Positions 37,809-47,729 are shown, counted from the first letter of the stretch. The stretch is 64,000 nucleotides of DNA from an uncultured Clostridia bacterium (GCA_947302715.1 CAMYVY010000012.1:1-64000), one strand, 5' to 3'. A program made the numbers and translations. Notes: generated by a model not told the origin, from the sequence alone.

Positions 37809-38657
37809 CTAATAGTGTGTGGGTGGATCGTAGTATTCGAATATAACGGCGTCATTTTCCACCTTGTCCGTTATGGGAGTGCCGCCGAGGCGCTCGGGGT
37901 GGCTTGTCCATACGATGTGCATGGCTCCAAGGAGCTTGGTCAATTTAACCGGCCAAGGCTTCTTCCCCGTTTTATAAGCGATGAAATGCGGCCTCGTCAG
38001 CATGTTAAACATACATCTTGATGCAAAGAAGCGACCAATCAACGGTATGTTCGTTTCATATTCACCAAAGTTATATGCAAGTTGCCCACGGAGAACTACC
38101 GGGGCATATTTTTTTACCCAGCGGACGATACTTGGATCAAAACTCTCTACGCAGTAGTCTCCCACATAAGGAGCAAGTATGTCCATAGTCTTTTTTGCAA
38201 GAATCTCTCCCCTGTCTCCCGGCTTGATTTCAACAATCACCGGGGTTCTTCCATCGATTGTGGAGAGTGCTTCTTCGAAAAGCGGAATTGCGTGTTCCGT
38301 TCCCCAAAGCTTCAAATCAGCAACCTCATCAAAGTCCAAATCCCCTATCAAGGCATCCACTCCACAGGGGCGCATTAGATTTTCGTCATGTAAAACAACG
38401 ACTTCTCCATCCTTGGTGAGTCTAACATCAAGCTCAATCCCATAGCCCGCCAGGCACGCTGCATCAAAGGCGGCAAGCGAGTTTTCAGGAATGGTGTCGT
38501 CTTCTGTATGGAGACCTCTATGAGCAAAATACCTGTTTAAAAATGGCGCCTTCATTTTTGTCGTGGCTTTGCCCGGGGCAACCAAAATAGCGACATAAAT
38601 AATTACCAGTGCTAAGAACACAATTAGAAGAATTAATACTTTTGCTGCAAATGGCAT
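37809..38657 (-). CDS. Glycerophosphodiester phosphodiesterase, membrane-anchored (282 aa)
   Basis: Hydrolyses glycerophosphodiesters to glycerol-3-phosphate and an alcohol. An N-terminal helix (VLILLIVFLALVIIYVAILV) anchors it. The catalytic set HRG, PENS, ELDV and LHDENL is in the expected order, followed by VEIKPG. It is the second gene after the MFS transporter with a 31-bp gap, so the two may be co-transcribed. Confidence 0.92.
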   Translation of the reverse strand: MPFAAKVLILLIVFLALVIIYVAILVAPGKATTKMKAPFLNRYFAHRGLHTEDDTIPENSLAAFDAACLAGYGIELDVRLTKDGEVVVLHDENLMRPCGVDALIGDLDFDEVADLKLWGTEHAIPLFEEALSTIDGRTPVIVEIKPGDRGEILAKKTMDILAPYVGDYCVESFDPSIVRWVKKYAPVVLRGQLAYNFGEYETNIPLIGRFFASRCMFNMLTRPHFIAYKTGKKPWPVKLTKLLGAMHIVWTSHPERLGGTPITDKVENDAVIFEYYDPPTHY

Positions 38658-38688
38658 AGCTGCTCTCTTTCTATAATTATCGTTCCGG

Positions 38689-40317
38689 TTATTCGTCTAC
38701 ATCCATGGCTTCCAGCCCGGATTTTGTCTCAGGTTTCGAGTCACCATGCTTTACGCCTATCATGGTTAAGATAGCAGCTCCGGCAAATATCGCTGCATAC
38801 GGGAAGAGGACCGTCATGCCCATCTTGTCCATCAAGAAGCCTGAAAAGATTGGGGTTATAATCTGTGCAGCCATTGACGCAGTATAATAGAATCCGGTAA
38901 ATCTACCAACGTCACTCTCTGAACACATTTCCACAACCATCGGGAATGAATTTACGTTTATGGTTGCCCAGCCAACACCCGCCAAAGCGAAAAGAAAATT
39001 CATAAGCAAGGTGGGACTGGTTGCGCGCATTGTTGCCGCTGCCCCGAAGGCAACGGTAAGCATGACAATTCCAGCTATAATCGTTTTCTTTCTTCCGATT
39101 TTTGATGCAATATTTCCGACAGGGATATAGGAAAGAATCGCGGCTATCTGCGCAATAATCAATGTGAGATTGTAGTCCTTGTGAAGAATTGTGCTTGCGT
39201 AAACGGAATACTTTGATGTTACGGCGTTGTAACCCATAAACCAAAGGACGATGGAAATAAGGATCAGCGCAAGCGATTTCTTTTCCTCAGCGCTCAGCTT
39301 TCTTTTGGGGCTTAATCCGGAGGTGGCTACAGTATTCTTAACATCTCTGGAACCTTCGCCCTGGACATTGGTATCGCTCGCCTCTTGGTCCCAGTCGGGA
39401 ATACCGCTTCTGAGACTCGCTTCGTGCATCTCCATTACGAAGCGTGGTTCGTTTACCTTGATTTTGAAAACCAAAAGCGCACCAAGCATGATTAAAGCTA
39501 TCACGCCAAAATATGGTATATAGGCCATGAACGAATTTTTAGCTGACCCGGTAGCAAAGACGATTCCAAGGGCAAGAACCACAATTCCACCGGCTGCGCC
39601 CATGAGATTAATCACCGCATTCGCCTTTGATCTTAAAGGCTTGGGTGTTACGTCCGGCATCAAAGCCACCGCAGGAGATCTGAATGTCGACATAGCCAAA
39701 AGTGTAATTAGGAGCAATACGAAGAATATTATGAGCGTTCCGGGATGACTGCTTGTCGTTTCTTGAATCACCCATTGCCTGGCCGGAACCACATAGTTTG
39801 TATAGTCTGGATTTGTAATGGTTGCTGATCCCGATGAATTCGGGTTTGGAATTGTGCTTGTTATTCCCTTGAATTCGCTCTCCGTAAATTTCTCCGACAA
39901 AGAGAATTTCTCGCCCGAGGGCGTCATGAGTTCATCCGCCTTCGATGCTTCCTCATAGATTACAGCCAAGGTATCTTCGTCATCGACTTTTGAATATTTT
40001 TCGATGTTTTTTAGCTGTGCAGCATCCACCAGCGAAAGAAGCACGAACGCAATCACGGCAACAATTGTACCTATCAAAATGAAAGGCGTTCTTCTTCCCT
40101 TCGGGCTCTTTGATTTATCCGAAATCGCACCGAAAATTGGCAGCATGAATATTGCCAGGATATTGTCCAAGGCCATTATGGCTCCCGACACCGTTTGGGA
40201 AAGGCCAAACTTATTGGTTAGAATCAAAGGTATTGTGTTGTCGTAGGCCTGCCAAAAGGCGCAAATAAGAAAGAATGCAAATCCTACATAAATTGTACGT
40301 TTGTAATTCAGTTTCAT
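38689..40317 (-). CDS. MFS transporter, SLC45/sugar-type (542 aa)
   Basis: Twelve-helix major facilitator. The first helices (IYVGFAFFLICAFWQAYDNTIPLIL), the loop FGAISDKSKSPKGRRTPFI and later GRKKTIIAG resemble the SLC45/GPH-like sugar transporters. A hydrophilic extracellular segment of about 80 residues follows the third helix and a cytoplasmic loop of about 60 residues (RSGIPDWDQEASD onward) splits the halves. Substrate unknown, probably a sugar or glycoside. It is followed by the GDPD gene. Confidence 0.85.
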   Translation of the reverse strand: MKLNYKRTIYVGFAFFLICAFWQAYDNTIPLILTNKFGLSQTVSGAIMALDNILAIFMLPIFGAISDKSKSPKGRRTPFILIGTIVAVIAFVLLSLVDAAQLKNIEKYSKVDDEDTLAVIYEEASKADELMTPSGEKFSLSEKFTESEFKGITSTIPNPNSSGSATITNPDYTNYVVPARQWVIQETTSSHPGTLIIFFVLLLITLLAMSTFRSPAVALMPDVTPKPLRSKANAVINLMGAAGGIVVLALGIVFATGSAKNSFMAYIPYFGVIALIMLGALLVFKIKVNEPRFVMEMHEASLRSGIPDWDQEASDTNVQGEGSRDVKNTVATSGLSPKRKLSAEEKKSLALILISIVLWFMGYNAVTSKYSVYASTILHKDYNLTLIIAQIAAILSYIPVGNIASKIGRKKTIIAGIVMLTVAFGAAATMRATSPTLLMNFLFALAGVGWATINVNSFPMVVEMCSESDVGRFTGFYYTASMAAQIITPIFSGFLMDKMGMTVLFPYAAIFAGAAILTMIGVKHGDSKPETKSGLEAMDVDE

Positions 40318-40357
40318 ATAAGCCTCTCTTGATTATGGATTGCTGATGAATTCAGAT

Positions 40358-41785
40358 TTACTCGATTCCGGTGATGCTCGCATTTTCAAGTCTTGTGACT
40401 GCCGGGATCAAAACATTGTTGTACTGTCTTTGTTCGACAGACATATACATCTCCTTTACGAAGTCGCTCATATTTCCTGATACGGAGCCGCCCGTCACAG
40501 GAGTGACTTTTTCTCCATCGTGCCAGTAGCCAAGTCTTATTTCACCCGCGATGTCTCCGGTCGTCGTGTCGCAGTCAAAGCCGGAAAATTCAACTACTTC
40601 CAGGTATGGACCTGTCCTAAGTTCAGCTGCGGTTTTGGTCCCACCTGAGACCGAGAAATTATAGACGTCGGAACTTCCACTTAGACCCAGGTATTCGCTG
40701 AACTGCCTGGAGCCCCAGAAGTTCTCAGGGATTCCGTCCTTGATTAAATAGCGCTCTCTGATCGGCGCACCCTCGCTGTCATACAAGAAATTCATTGATG
40801 AATTCGCGAGCTCCGGGAGTACCTTTAAAGTAAGCTTGTCGCCCTTGATGTCGGATGCGATAGGTACTCCGAGTTCACAGCTCGATATCCCCATGTATTT
40901 GTTTGCTGCCCCCACGCGATAGAGGAAGTAATAGTAAATAGATCTCGAATCAATAGTGGACATGATGAGAGGTGCGGTTTTTATCGCCGGAGTGTCTATT
41001 GCGATGAGTCTGTCCTTTCCCATTTTAAGAAGTTCCTCAACGTCATATATGAGAGCGTCTCTATCGCACGTCCCTCTCTTATAGAGTCGGTATAGTTCGA
41101 TCTCTTTGTATTCGTCTTCGCATTTCCTATCACTATCGTCACGGCAGTCATTATCCGCAGCATCGGCTTTGTTCATGGCTGCCGCCTCTGCTGAGGCTTT
41201 CGGATAGTTCCTTGCATTTGTTACGACCTCGAGCATCGAATCGGGATACGAAAAGCTTAAGTTGATTCCATTGGAATTAACAAAATGCCTGTCCTTTTTG
41301 CTCACGAATATTTCATAGGAATTGATGTCCTCGGTTTCCGTTTCGCTAACAGCATCAAAGGCCTCAATGAAGTCCTTGGATATCTGTGCAACATCGATTG
41401 CGTGATCCGGTTTTTCGTCCGTCGAACCACTATCGTCCGGCTTATTAAGTTCGTAGTACGGATTCTTTACGAGCCCTGCCTGATAAACAAGGTCGTCTAT
41501 CATCTTCTTTATCTCTTCCTCGCTCGCTGTCGGAGGTATATTACCTACCGCGTTTCCGAGGAACTTCTTTTCATTCATATCCGAAGTATCTGCATCAGCG
41601 TTTTCTCCCGGAATCACCTTGAAGACCTTAACCTTATATTCAGTTAGTTCCTTTGTTCTGTTTTGGTCGAGCTTATGACGAATGAAATAAAACTCCCAGC
41701 CCGTTTCCTTTGTCTCAGTTATTTCGTATCCGTCGGCACCGGATGTCTTTAGTATTTTTTCTATAAGTTTAATCTTTTCAGACAT
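40358..41785 (-). CDS. TldD/PmbA-family protein, TldE-like partner (475 aa)
   Basis: Non-catalytic partner of a TldD/TldE heterodimeric protease: it has the family fold (C-terminal segments GGTKTAAELRTGPYLEVVEF and GYWHDGEKVTPVTGGSVSG) but no HExxxH. The start at 41785 (MSEKIKLIEK) has GGAG 7 bases upstream; the longer frame to 41860 extends into tldD. It lies 17 bp after tldD. TldD/E degrade unfolded or leader peptides, as in microcin B17 maturation; no peptide-modifying gene is visible here. Confidence 0.85.
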   Translation of the reverse strand: MSEKIKLIEKILKTSGADGYEITETKETGWEFYFIRHKLDQNRTKELTEYKVKVFKVIPGENADADTSDMNEKKFLGNAVGNIPPTASEEEIKKMIDDLVYQAGLVKNPYYELNKPDDSGSTDEKPDHAIDVAQISKDFIEAFDAVSETETEDINSYEIFVSKKDRHFVNSNGINLSFSYPDSMLEVVTNARNYPKASAEAAAMNKADAADNDCRDDSDRKCEDEYKEIELYRLYKRGTCDRDALIYDVEELLKMGKDRLIAIDTPAIKTAPLIMSTIDSRSIYYYFLYRVGAANKYMGISSCELGVPIASDIKGDKLTLKVLPELANSSMNFLYDSEGAPIRERYLIKDGIPENFWGSRQFSEYLGLSGSSDVYNFSVSGGTKTAAELRTGPYLEVVEFSGFDCDTTTGDIAGEIRLGYWHDGEKVTPVTGGSVSGNMSDFVKEMYMSVEQRQYNNVLIPAVTRLENASITGIE

Positions 41786-41802
41786 ATCGTTTCTCCGTTC
41801 TA

Positions 41803-43233
41803 TTAACCCAGACGTGCTCTTGCTTTTAGATAGGGACCTCCGTCGGCGACCTTGACCCATTCCTTATGACCCTTGCCGCAACCACCGTTTCCGGGGACCT
41901 TACGGTCGGTACTTGCCATCGTGATTGAACCCAAAAGGTCGGGAACGTAGCCAGTCATAACAATCGGAGATACCATCTTGCCTGTCAGCTTGCCGTCCTT
42001 TATTTCAAACCCACGGCTTACGATGCATTGAATTCCCCAGTGCTTCGGGTCTTCCATTCCGCTTTCCATTCCGTCGAGCAGATATCCGTAGTCGATTGAT
42101 TTAATCATGTCGTCCAAGCTGTCGGTTCCTGAATCAAAGACGGTATTTGTCATTCTGGTATAAACCTTGTGCGAGTAGTTCTCTCTCTTTCCGTTCCCCG
42201 TGGCCCCGGTTCCAAGACGCACAGCGGAAAGCGCATCACAGATTCCCGTTTTCAGGATTCCCTTCTCTATTTCTATTACGTCGCCCGCCAGCGTTCCTTC
42301 ATCATCAAAAACATAGGCAGCCACGCTCTCTTCGCATTTTGCCCCCTCATGCATCGTGACAAGGTCTGAACCTACTCTCTTTCCGATGTGTTCCGCTCCG
42401 AGCGCTCTTTCCTTAACGAACATGTCCATTTCTACGCCATGACCAAAGGCTTCGTGCGCGATGAGTCCTGCGATTTCAGGGGTTGCGATTATGTCGTACT
42501 CACCCGGTACGATTCTTTCAGCATCCAGCATTGCACTTGCATCCTTCGCTGCCTTTTCTACAAGATTCTTTAATTCAACAAAGACTTCAGGTCCGCAGCA
42601 TCCGGATACCCCCTCATAGGAGGCCTTGTTGTCGCCATCACGGCCACATAGCACAAGTGCCGACCCTTCCGAATAGACATAGCTCTGTCTCAGGAATCTG
42701 TTCTTTGTTATGAACATCTTCGATATGTGTGTGCTCTGCCCGCTTACCATGCATTCGATTGCTTCCGAAGCGGCAGCCATTCCTCGATTTGAAATCTCGG
42801 TAAACATTTCAACCAAGGACTTTACATCCGTCTCCTCGGGAAGTTCCTCTGTTTCCTTTTCAAGGAAGAGTTCAAGCGGCTCATCCGGGAGGACATCGGT
42901 TTCGTAAACGGCAGTACCTGTAGCTTTAAGAACACCAAGCTGCTCATCGAGAACTTTGATGATATGTTCGGAAAGCTGAGCCACATCGCTCGGTCTATCG
43001 TTAAATGCGTACTCGCTATAGAGCCCGTCCTTCCTCACGCGGATAACGGTTCCTCGTTCTGTAGTCATGTTCTCATTTGAAACGGATTTGTTTCTCTGTG
43101 AGATACGAACCGCAAGACCCTTGGAATCCGTGGATAATGCGCTGACGTAATCGTAGCGAGAACCCAAAACTCCCACCAAGTCCTTGATGGCGGGAGCAAT
43201 TTCATTCAAGTAATTTGAAAATGGTGCTTTCAT
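41803..43233 (-). CDS. tldD: TldD metalloprotease subunit (476 aa)
   Basis: Catalytic half of the TldD/TldE protease. The zinc site HEAFGHGVEMD (HExxxH) is intact, with the downstream GNGGCGKGHKEWVKVADGG C-terminal region. Length is typical. It is the first gene of the pair and follows a potassium channel gene by 13 bp on the same strand. Confidence 0.92.
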   Translation of the reverse strand: MKAPFSNYLNEIAPAIKDLVGVLGSRYDYVSALSTDSKGLAVRISQRNKSVSNENMTTERGTVIRVRKDGLYSEYAFNDRPSDVAQLSEHIIKVLDEQLGVLKATGTAVYETDVLPDEPLELFLEKETEELPEETDVKSLVEMFTEISNRGMAAASEAIECMVSGQSTHISKMFITKNRFLRQSYVYSEGSALVLCGRDGDNKASYEGVSGCCGPEVFVELKNLVEKAAKDASAMLDAERIVPGEYDIIATPEIAGLIAHEAFGHGVEMDMFVKERALGAEHIGKRVGSDLVTMHEGAKCEESVAAYVFDDEGTLAGDVIEIEKGILKTGICDALSAVRLGTGATGNGKRENYSHKVYTRMTNTVFDSGTDSLDDMIKSIDYGYLLDGMESGMEDPKHWGIQCIVSRGFEIKDGKLTGKMVSPIVMTGYVPDLLGSITMASTDRKVPGNGGCGKGHKEWVKVADGGPYLKARARLG

Positions 43234-43246
43234 AGATTAGTCCTTT

Positions 43247-44212
43247 CTATTCGACTATTAACCTGTCTGTATGGTAAACCACCAGCTCGTCACCTAACTC
43301 AACGCGGTAGTTCTCATTGGGTACAATGGTGATATCGCCGCGCTTTGCTACAACCAGAACTGCCTGATTCATTTCGAGAAGCTGAGCCGCCGACATTCCT
43401 ATCCATCTGCTATCAAGTCCTACCTGAAGCGTATGGAGGTGGATGTCGTCAATCATGGACGTACTCACCTGCGCCTGGGTATACTGCTCAACAAAACCGG
43501 CAGAGATGATGCCCGTTGGAATTGCAACGGCTCCGACGCCCAGGAACGAGATCACTATCGCCATCGCGCGACCGAGAGTAGTAACAGGACTTATGTCGCC
43601 ATAGCCGATGGTTAAAAGCGTTGACATGCTCCACCAGATTCCGGAGAATGCGTTTTTGAAATATTCTGGCTGCGCCTCGTGCTCCACGCTATACATGCAA
43701 AGCGATGATGCGAGCATGAGTACAATCACTATAAAGACCGACGACAGTATCTGGTTTTTCTTTTCTACAATTACACTTGCAATCACGCTGAATGAATCCA
43801 TGTAGGCATTGACCCTAAACAGCCTCAGGATTCTTACGACCCTTAGCATTCTGAATACGGCAAAGCCGCTCAGGAAGAATGCAGGAATTATTGTTAGAAG
43901 CTCTATTATTCCTTCAAACGAGAAAATGAACTTCAGAGCGGCCTTGCCCCTGGATAGCCCGGGATAGAGGTAGTCGGAAGTGTATATTCTTAGTATGTAT
44001 TCCACGATGAAGATAGCCACCGTCACGACCTCTACAACAGTAAGCAAAGTATTGTACTTCTGCAGGTTCTCGAAGGTCTCCATGAACATGGCGATTATAT
44101 TTAATATGATGGCGACTACTATGAGGTAATCAAAACCACGGCTAACGCTGTCGCTCAGGTTGCCGATTTCAACTATCTCGAATAATCTTTTTCTTCCGGT
44201 GGACTTTGTCAT
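43247..44212 (-). CDS. Voltage-gated-like potassium channel with C-terminal RCK_C-type domain (321 aa)
   Basis: Six-helix channel of the KvAP type. The S4 helix shows spaced arginines (FRMLRVVRILRLFRVN), and the pore has the selectivity filter TIGYGD within SMSTLLTIGYGDISPVT. The last 75 residues (SRWIGMSAAQLLEMNQAVLVVAKRG to VELGDELVVYH) look like a TrkA-C/RCK_C ligand-binding domain without the RCK_N half. It may gate on a small ligand such as a nucleotide. Confidence 0.9.
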   Translation of the reverse strand: MTKSTGRKRLFEIVEIGNLSDSVSRGFDYLIVVAIILNIIAMFMETFENLQKYNTLLTVVEVVTVAIFIVEYILRIYTSDYLYPGLSRGKAALKFIFSFEGIIELLTIIPAFFLSGFAVFRMLRVVRILRLFRVNAYMDSFSVIASVIVEKKNQILSSVFIVIVLMLASSLCMYSVEHEAQPEYFKNAFSGIWWSMSTLLTIGYGDISPVTTLGRAMAIVISFLGVGAVAIPTGIISAGFVEQYTQAQVSTSMIDDIHLHTLQVGLDSRWIGMSAAQLLEMNQAVLVVAKRGDITIVPNENYRVELGDELVVYHTDRLIVE

Positions 44213-44272
44213 ACTATCATCACGGGAGCCAATCCTCGAATTGGCAGGCCCCCAATTATCAAAACCAACAGC

Positions 44273-44986
44273 TTATGCCGTTGCGGCCTCCAGTGCAATT
44301 TCAATCATGCTCGTCATGGAGTTTTGACGTTCCTCAGCGGTTAGAATGCCGGGCTTTACAAAGGAGTCGGAAATCGTTAAAAGGCATGCGGCCTTCTTTC
44401 CCGTTACGTTGGCATTGTGGAAGAGTGCGAAGCTTTCCATTTCTACGACGCTGCATTTTTGTTCGCCGACAACGACCGATAGGTAATCATTGTCCGGGCT
44501 TCGATAGAAAACGTCGGCCGAGTGAACCTTTACCGTGGTCATTCTCTTTCCGTGCTTTTCGGCTGCCGCCTGAAGCTTTTCGTTTAGTTCAGGGCTCGGA
44601 TACATCGTGTCGTCCTCACAACCGTTCTGCGCCTTAGCGAAGCTCGATTCGCTCCAAGCACATTCTGCCATTACGACGTCGTTTAGGACCAGGTCCTCAA
44701 CATAGGATCCGGTGGATCCGACGCGAATGATGTTCTCAACGCCAAAATGTGTGTAGAGTTCATATGAATAAATACCGATGGACGGCATTCCCATGCCACT
44801 TCCCATTACGGTTACTTTCTTTCCGTTGTATGTTCCGGTATAACCCAGCATTCCGCGGATTTCATTAATGAGCATTGGGTCCTCTAGGAAGGTCTCGGCA
44901 ATCATCTTTGCTCTTAACGGATCTCCCGGCATTATAACGGTTTCTGCAATCTGACCTACTTCAGCTTGAATATGTGGTGTGGACAT
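44273..44986 (-). CDS. deoD: Purine nucleoside phosphorylase, DeoD type
   Basis: Phosphorolysis of purine (deoxy)nucleosides. Segments MSTPHIQAEVGQIAETVIMPGDP, RVGSTGSY, CSVVEMESFALF and LLTISDS are diagnostic of the hexameric DeoD enzymes. From the ATG at 44986 (GAGAGGAG upstream) it is 237 residues, the family length. It is 60 bp upstream of the channel gene on the same strand. Confidence 0.95.
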   Translation of the reverse strand: MSTPHIQAEVGQIAETVIMPGDPLRAKMIAETFLEDPMLINEIRGMLGYTGTYNGKKVTVMGSGMGMPSIGIYSYELYTHFGVENIIRVGSTGSYVEDLVLNDVVMAECAWSESSFAKAQNGCEDDTMYPSPELNEKLQAAAEKHGKRMTTVKVHSADVFYRSPDNDYLSVVVGEQKCSVVEMESFALFHNANVTGKKAACLLTISDSFVKPGILTAEERQNSMTSMIEIALEAATA

Positions 44987-45025
44987 TAGTTTCTCCTCTC
45001 TATAATTACAACTATAAATAAGCAT

Positions 45026-45058
45026 CAAAAAACAATCGGGGGTTATTTCCTCCGATTG
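45026..45058 (-). terminator. Terminator after the 690-aa helical-repeat gene
   Basis: Stem CAATCGGAGG / CCCCCGATTG (minus strand) with one mismatch is followed by TTTTTTG. It lies about 60 bp past the stop. Confidence 0.85.
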
Positions 45059-45117
45059 CTATTCTACCATAATAATGTACTTATTTAAAGGATTTCACTA
45101 TCCACAGGATGTATACC

Positions 45118-47190
45118 TCAAGCCTTTTTTTGTTCCCTGCTTTTAATGCTTCTCTCCAAATATTCGTTATGCTCTCCCATTCCTACTGCAGGGTTGGGTG
45201 TATATACCGGAAGGATTTCGTATTGTGCTTTATCAAGATCTTGATAATCCTTTGATTTGCAATCCACAAGGAACAGCTTGGCCATGTCATTAGGCAGACT
45301 GTAGAACAGCGTCCAGTTTTCCTTTTGAAAAAATGTGTTTAGCATTAGTTTACCATCTGATAAGGAAATGTTTGCGTTGAATCCATTCACACTCCCTGTG
45401 TCATCTAGCAATCTAGGGGATATTTCTATTGGTAGTTCCCCATTCAGCATATAGTTAGCTAACAGCATTATTCTATCCAAGTCGGCAATCTCAAATTCCT
45501 GTTCAGTCCACTCTGTACTATACGATTCCCCACTCTCGTTAATTCTTGTTATTCCGTACTTTTTCTCTTTATAATCGACATCTTCACTATTCAGCGCTTT
45601 ATCTTTTCTTTTTTTACAAATATCTAAAGCTCTTTTATAGTCACGTTCGAAGAAAGCTAAAAGGATTTCATCACAGTTTATCGTTCCCTCTGAGTCATCT
45701 GTAATCCTTATGAGGCGATCAACTTCTTCCTCGTTTCCATTGTTCTTCAACAGATAAATGTATTTTGTAAGTAGTCTTGAAAAATACTCCTCATGGTCCC
45801 AAACATTATTACCTATCCTTTCCAGTGTATCTCTGATATTTTGAATTAGTATATTTGCCTTTTCCTTTTGTCCGGTTTCATAATATCTGTTTAGCAACGC
45901 AAGGGTGTTATCAGTAAAATACGTTTCTCCATAAAACCCCAAGTGACACAATATTCCATTGAAAACCGCAGGAGTATCCACCGTATGCACTTGCTCATCA
46001 AGTAGATTATATGCTTGTTCTGAATCCTCCTTATCACCCTCCAACAAATGCTTAATTAAAACGCCATATAGACTGCTCTGTATGACTGACAGCGTCTTTT
46101 CACCTACGGTCTTAATCTTTTTTATCCACTCTCCAACAAGTTCGTAATATCTTTCTCCTTTTCCTTCTGCTTTTATTTCTATTGCTTTGAGCAACCAATT
46201 GTCTACATTGTACATGAGAAGAAGAAGCATCGCGGCCGTATTAAGTGAATCCTCATCACCTTTTTTAATGTGGAATTCTATAACATCATATAGTTTTACT
46301 AAAAATTCATAAAATGGCTCTAAGTGGTTTTTCCGCATATGATGACCGCCAGGGAATAATATATAAGTCAATAATTCTTTAAGTTCTTCGTAATCATCAT
46401 CGTCACTCTCCTCTTCCCAAATGTTATATACGGGAGGTTTAAGCGGCACTTGTTTGTTTTTGAATAATTCAATCGACTCGTTTAAATATCTGATTTCGTT
46501 TAAGGTTTCATCTTCCTGATATCTTCCCGTTAGAATTTTATCTATCATATCTGTATGGTCTATCTGACCATACAATCCACCATATGGGTTTTTTATTGTA
46601 TGTCCGTATCTCTCTAGAGTCTTGAAATAGTTTCTACTCATCTCCAAATGATTAATTCTCCATCTTGTTCTAAGATAGAAGAAAGCCAATCTATTATATA
46701 TCTTCTCACGGTGACAAGTATCAGGTTTCTTACCGATGAAACTCTTGTACCATTCCATCACATATATGGTAGGCATCTTATCCGCCCACTTTTCCATTGT
46801 TGAATAGAATGGCTTCCCAAGGGACCCAGGCCGCATACTATCAAGTATTTCGAAGCGCTCATTTTCCGTGGTTCTAACTTCCATGAGGACTTCGAGCCAG
46901 TAAACACCCTCTTCATCTATCTTTTTTAATGATGCTTTTTCTTTTATCAACGAAAACAATTCTGTCCACCATGCATCATCGCTTGCAATCTGGCTAAACA
47001 CACGCCCCCTGCAAAAACGTACAGCGCTTTGCATTATCTCTATATCGCAGCTATTGTCTTTTGTCTTTGCAGCATCCACTATAAGTCTTGGTAGGTCCTT
47101 TGAAATCTCTTTCCACTCTTCTCCCTCTAACCATTCGCCCAGCTCTTCCATTTTCTTTCTAATTGCTTCTCCACTTTTCATAGTCTTCAT
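45118..47190 (-). CDS. Large helical-repeat protein of unknown function (690 aa)
   Basis: No family recognised. It is acidic and almost entirely alpha-helical, with TPR-like spacing of aromatic and Leu/Ala residues (for example REKIYNRLAFFYLRTRWRIN, EEYFSRLLTKYIYLLKNNG) and an EEESDDDDYEE acidic patch. No catalytic motif, signal or membrane helix is visible. The ATG at 47190 has GGAAGG just upstream; a TTG at 47202 is possible. Two copies of an 11-bp motif shared with the XRE gene's own promoter lie upstream, so the neighbouring repressor probably controls it. The context suggests a scaffold or sensor in an accessory or defence region, which is inference. Confidence 0.75.
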   Translation of the reverse strand: MKTMKSGEAIRKKMEELGEWLEGEEWKEISKDLPRLIVDAAKTKDNSCDIEIMQSAVRFCRGRVFSQIASDDAWWTELFSLIKEKASLKKIDEEGVYWLEVLMEVRTTENERFEILDSMRPGSLGKPFYSTMEKWADKMPTIYVMEWYKSFIGKKPDTCHREKIYNRLAFFYLRTRWRINHLEMSRNYFKTLERYGHTIKNPYGGLYGQIDHTDMIDKILTGRYQEDETLNEIRYLNESIELFKNKQVPLKPPVYNIWEEESDDDDYEELKELLTYILFPGGHHMRKNHLEPFYEFLVKLYDVIEFHIKKGDEDSLNTAAMLLLLMYNVDNWLLKAIEIKAEGKGERYYELVGEWIKKIKTVGEKTLSVIQSSLYGVLIKHLLEGDKEDSEQAYNLLDEQVHTVDTPAVFNGILCHLGFYGETYFTDNTLALLNRYYETGQKEKANILIQNIRDTLERIGNNVWDHEEYFSRLLTKYIYLLKNNGNEEEVDRLIRITDDSEGTINCDEILLAFFERDYKRALDICKKRKDKALNSEDVDYKEKKYGITRINESGESYSTEWTEQEFEIADLDRIMLLANYMLNGELPIEISPRLLDDTGSVNGFNANISLSDGKLMLNTFFQKENWTLFYSLPNDMAKLFLVDCKSKDYQDLDKAQYEILPVYTPNPAVGMGEHNEYLERSIKSREQKKA

Positions 47191-47269
47191 CTGTCCTTCC
47201 AATCTTACTAAATGTAACCTTTGTCTGTTGCTATTTAATTTTATCCTTGACGTGATGTCATTGTCATTG

Positions 47270-47296
47270 AACCTTCAGTTTACTCAACCGTCAGTT
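47270..47296 (-). promoter_or_regulatory. Two operator-like direct repeats before the helical-repeat gene
   Basis: AACCTTCAGTT (47270-47280) and AACCGTCAGTT (47286-47296), 16 bp apart, lie between the XRE gene and the 690-aa gene. A third copy, AACCTACAGTT, is in the XRE gene's promoter at 47651. Confidence 0.55.
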
Positions 47297-47298
47297 GA

Positions 47299-47592
47299 TT
47301 ATTCCTCTATATAGTCGAACTCCCCGTCGATGACGAGGAGTTCGTTGATATCAATTCCCAGTATATTGCATAGTATAAGTTGAGTTTCGATGGCGGGTAT
47401 TGACTTCCCACTATACCACTTATATATTGCTTGTTCTGTTGTTACGCCGGTTATTTCCATGATATCTTTCACCGAATAGCCCTTTGCTTTAATTTGGCTT
47501 TTGATGTTGGCACCGGTCTTTTCCATGTTTATGGAAATATCTATCCGTTTTATCGGACGCTTCCTGGAATAATCGTTTTTCACTGGCATCAC
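47299..47592 (-). CDS. XRE-family HTH regulator (97 aa)
   Basis: A small Cro/CI-type DNA-binding protein. The HTH is IKAKGYSVKDIMEITGVTTEQAIYKWYSGKSIP, followed by LILCNILGIDINELLV, the usual last helices. The coordinates use a GTG; an ATG at 47589 and a GTG at 47583 are alternatives, and the last has the best spacing from GAAGGGAG. It lies upstream of the helical-repeat gene on the same strand and probably represses both, given the shared motif. Confidence 0.87.
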   Translation of the reverse strand: MMPVKNDYSRKRPIKRIDISINMEKTGANIKSQIKAKGYSVKDIMEITGVTTEQAIYKWYSGKSIPAIETQLILCNILGIDINELLVIDGEFDYIEE

Positions 47593-47619
47593 TCCCTTCC
47601 GCTTGAAACAACAGCATGT

Positions 47620-47661
47620 ATTATATCACACGCAAGAGTAACATTCACTAAACCTACAGTT
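47620..47661 (-). promoter_or_regulatory. Promoter and operator-like motif of the XRE gene
   Basis: An extended -10 (TGATATAAT on the minus strand, TATAAT at 47620-47625) lies about 30 bp before the start. The motif AACCTACAGTT (47651-47661) sits just upstream of the -35 position, matching the two copies ahead of the downstream gene. Confidence 0.55.
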
Positions 47662-47677
47662 GATTTTTCTCCGATTT

Positions 47678-47729
47678 ATCTTGATTGGATGATACCACCA
47701 ATTACTCTTTTATTCTAAAAATGAGGTTG
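47678..47729. repeat. 52-bp dispersed element, copy A
   Basis: Begins ATCTTGAT and ends AAAAATGAGGTTG. Counted by eye, 36 of 52 positions are identical in all three copies (A here, B at 50255, C at 52606). Its right end overlaps the stop codon of the WYL gene. Confidence 0.8.
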
